Positions 63,701 through 64,000 of a stretch of 64,000 nt of DNA are shown here, one piece after another. Under the pieces are notes generated by a model. That model worked only from the letters and a program-made list of their open reading frames with translations. It did not search any database and was not told the origin of the DNA. The position numbers and the translations under genes were made by a program. The first letter of the stretch is position 1. The number at the start of each line of letters is the position of its first letter. Source of the DNA: Pempheris klunzingeri (Eukaryota; Chordata; Actinopteri; Acropomatiformes; Pempheridae); NCBI RefSeq assembly GCF_042242105.1, contig NC_092026.1, positions 19,632,691-19,696,690 on the forward strand, given 5' to 3'.

Positions 63701-64000
63701 CATCAGCAGGACAGACAGCAGGATGTACTATGAAGCCCAGAGGAAGGCCTGTGATTCGTAGATTTGTACTTCCAGACTCACATTAAAGCTCCCATTCTCT
63801 CTGTGTGAGCTCAGACAGTGTCCTTGACTACTGATTTTTGGCCTGCAGTATTATATGACACAAAGTAGGCAGCACCAACAAGACCTGATCATTAAGAGTA
63901 TAGTCATACCATCGACTGTGTATTTAAGGGTATAATTGGATGATTGTGGCATAAATCAAGCCAGTTATGTAGAAATTAAGGCTGCAACTAACCACTAACC
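60777..64000 (+). other. pip4p1 intron 2, incomplete
   Basis: More than 3.2 kb after the exon 2 donor without another recognisable pip4p1 exon. No other gene is seen. The stretch is AT-rich and unique-looking, except for the fragment at its very end. Confidence 0.65.
63979..64000. repeat. start of a dispersed repeat cut by the window edge
   Basis: AAGGCTGCAACTAACCACTA resembles the usual opening of the fish repeat family whose inner words (ATTGATTAAT, GATCGACTAAT) occur at 25.8 and 27.1 kb. Confidence 0.4.

Overview
This 64 kb window is vertebrate nuclear DNA, almost certainly from a ray-finned fish and probably a percomorph. The coding sequence is split by GT-AG introns, dinucleotide microsatellites are dense, a Tc1 transposon of teleost type is present, and several typical fish interspersed repeats occur. 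Every recognised gene has a clear vertebrate orthologue. No operon, CRISPR array, phage, viral gene or rRNA/tRNA gene was seen.

Layout. 1-12,160 is non-genic apart from a 1,595 bp Tc1/mariner element (6764-8358) whose transposase carries one frameshift. 12,290-14,422 holds a chain of four small phase-compatible exons on the plus strand that I do not recognise; it is the best candidate for something undescribed. 16,796-24,278 (minus) is jcad, encoding the junctional cadherin-5 associated protein (three coding exons, 1420 aa); a 5'UTR exon lies just upstream and a GC-rich, trinucleotide-repeat-rich putative promoter at about 28.8-29.6 kb. 29.6-38.0 kb is intergenic. 38,006-47,981 (minus) is kcnj9 (Kir3.3/GIRK3), here in seven coding exons, with a non-coding exon above it.

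From 49.4 kb the genes are compact. eif3f (plus, eight exons) lies head-to-head with kcnj9. An intronless apoo/MIC26 gene (minus, 53,578-54,177) lies head-to-head with dnaaf6/pih1d3 (plus, six exons, 55,146-58,287). The first two coding exons of pip4p1/tmem55b (plus, from 59,454) follow; the rest of that gene lies beyond the window.

The genes do not form one pathway: endothelial junction/Hippo scaffold, neuronal G-protein-gated K+ channel, translation initiation, mitochondrial cristae, axonemal dynein assembly, and lysosomal phosphoinositide/positioning. The most interesting points are the unrecognised 12.3-14.4 kb gene candidate; changes at two functional sites in kcnj9 (a rectification glutamate and the C-terminal PDZ ligand) together with its unusual exon number; the intronless apoo copy sharing an intergenic region with dnaaf6 that contains an RFX X-box-like site and a perfect CRE; a TOP-like tract almost touching the eif3f start codon; and a nested 188 bp retroposon with a 15 bp target-site duplication. 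Exon boundaries were placed by hand from splice consensus, reading frame and remembered homologues; no alignment or transcript data were available.
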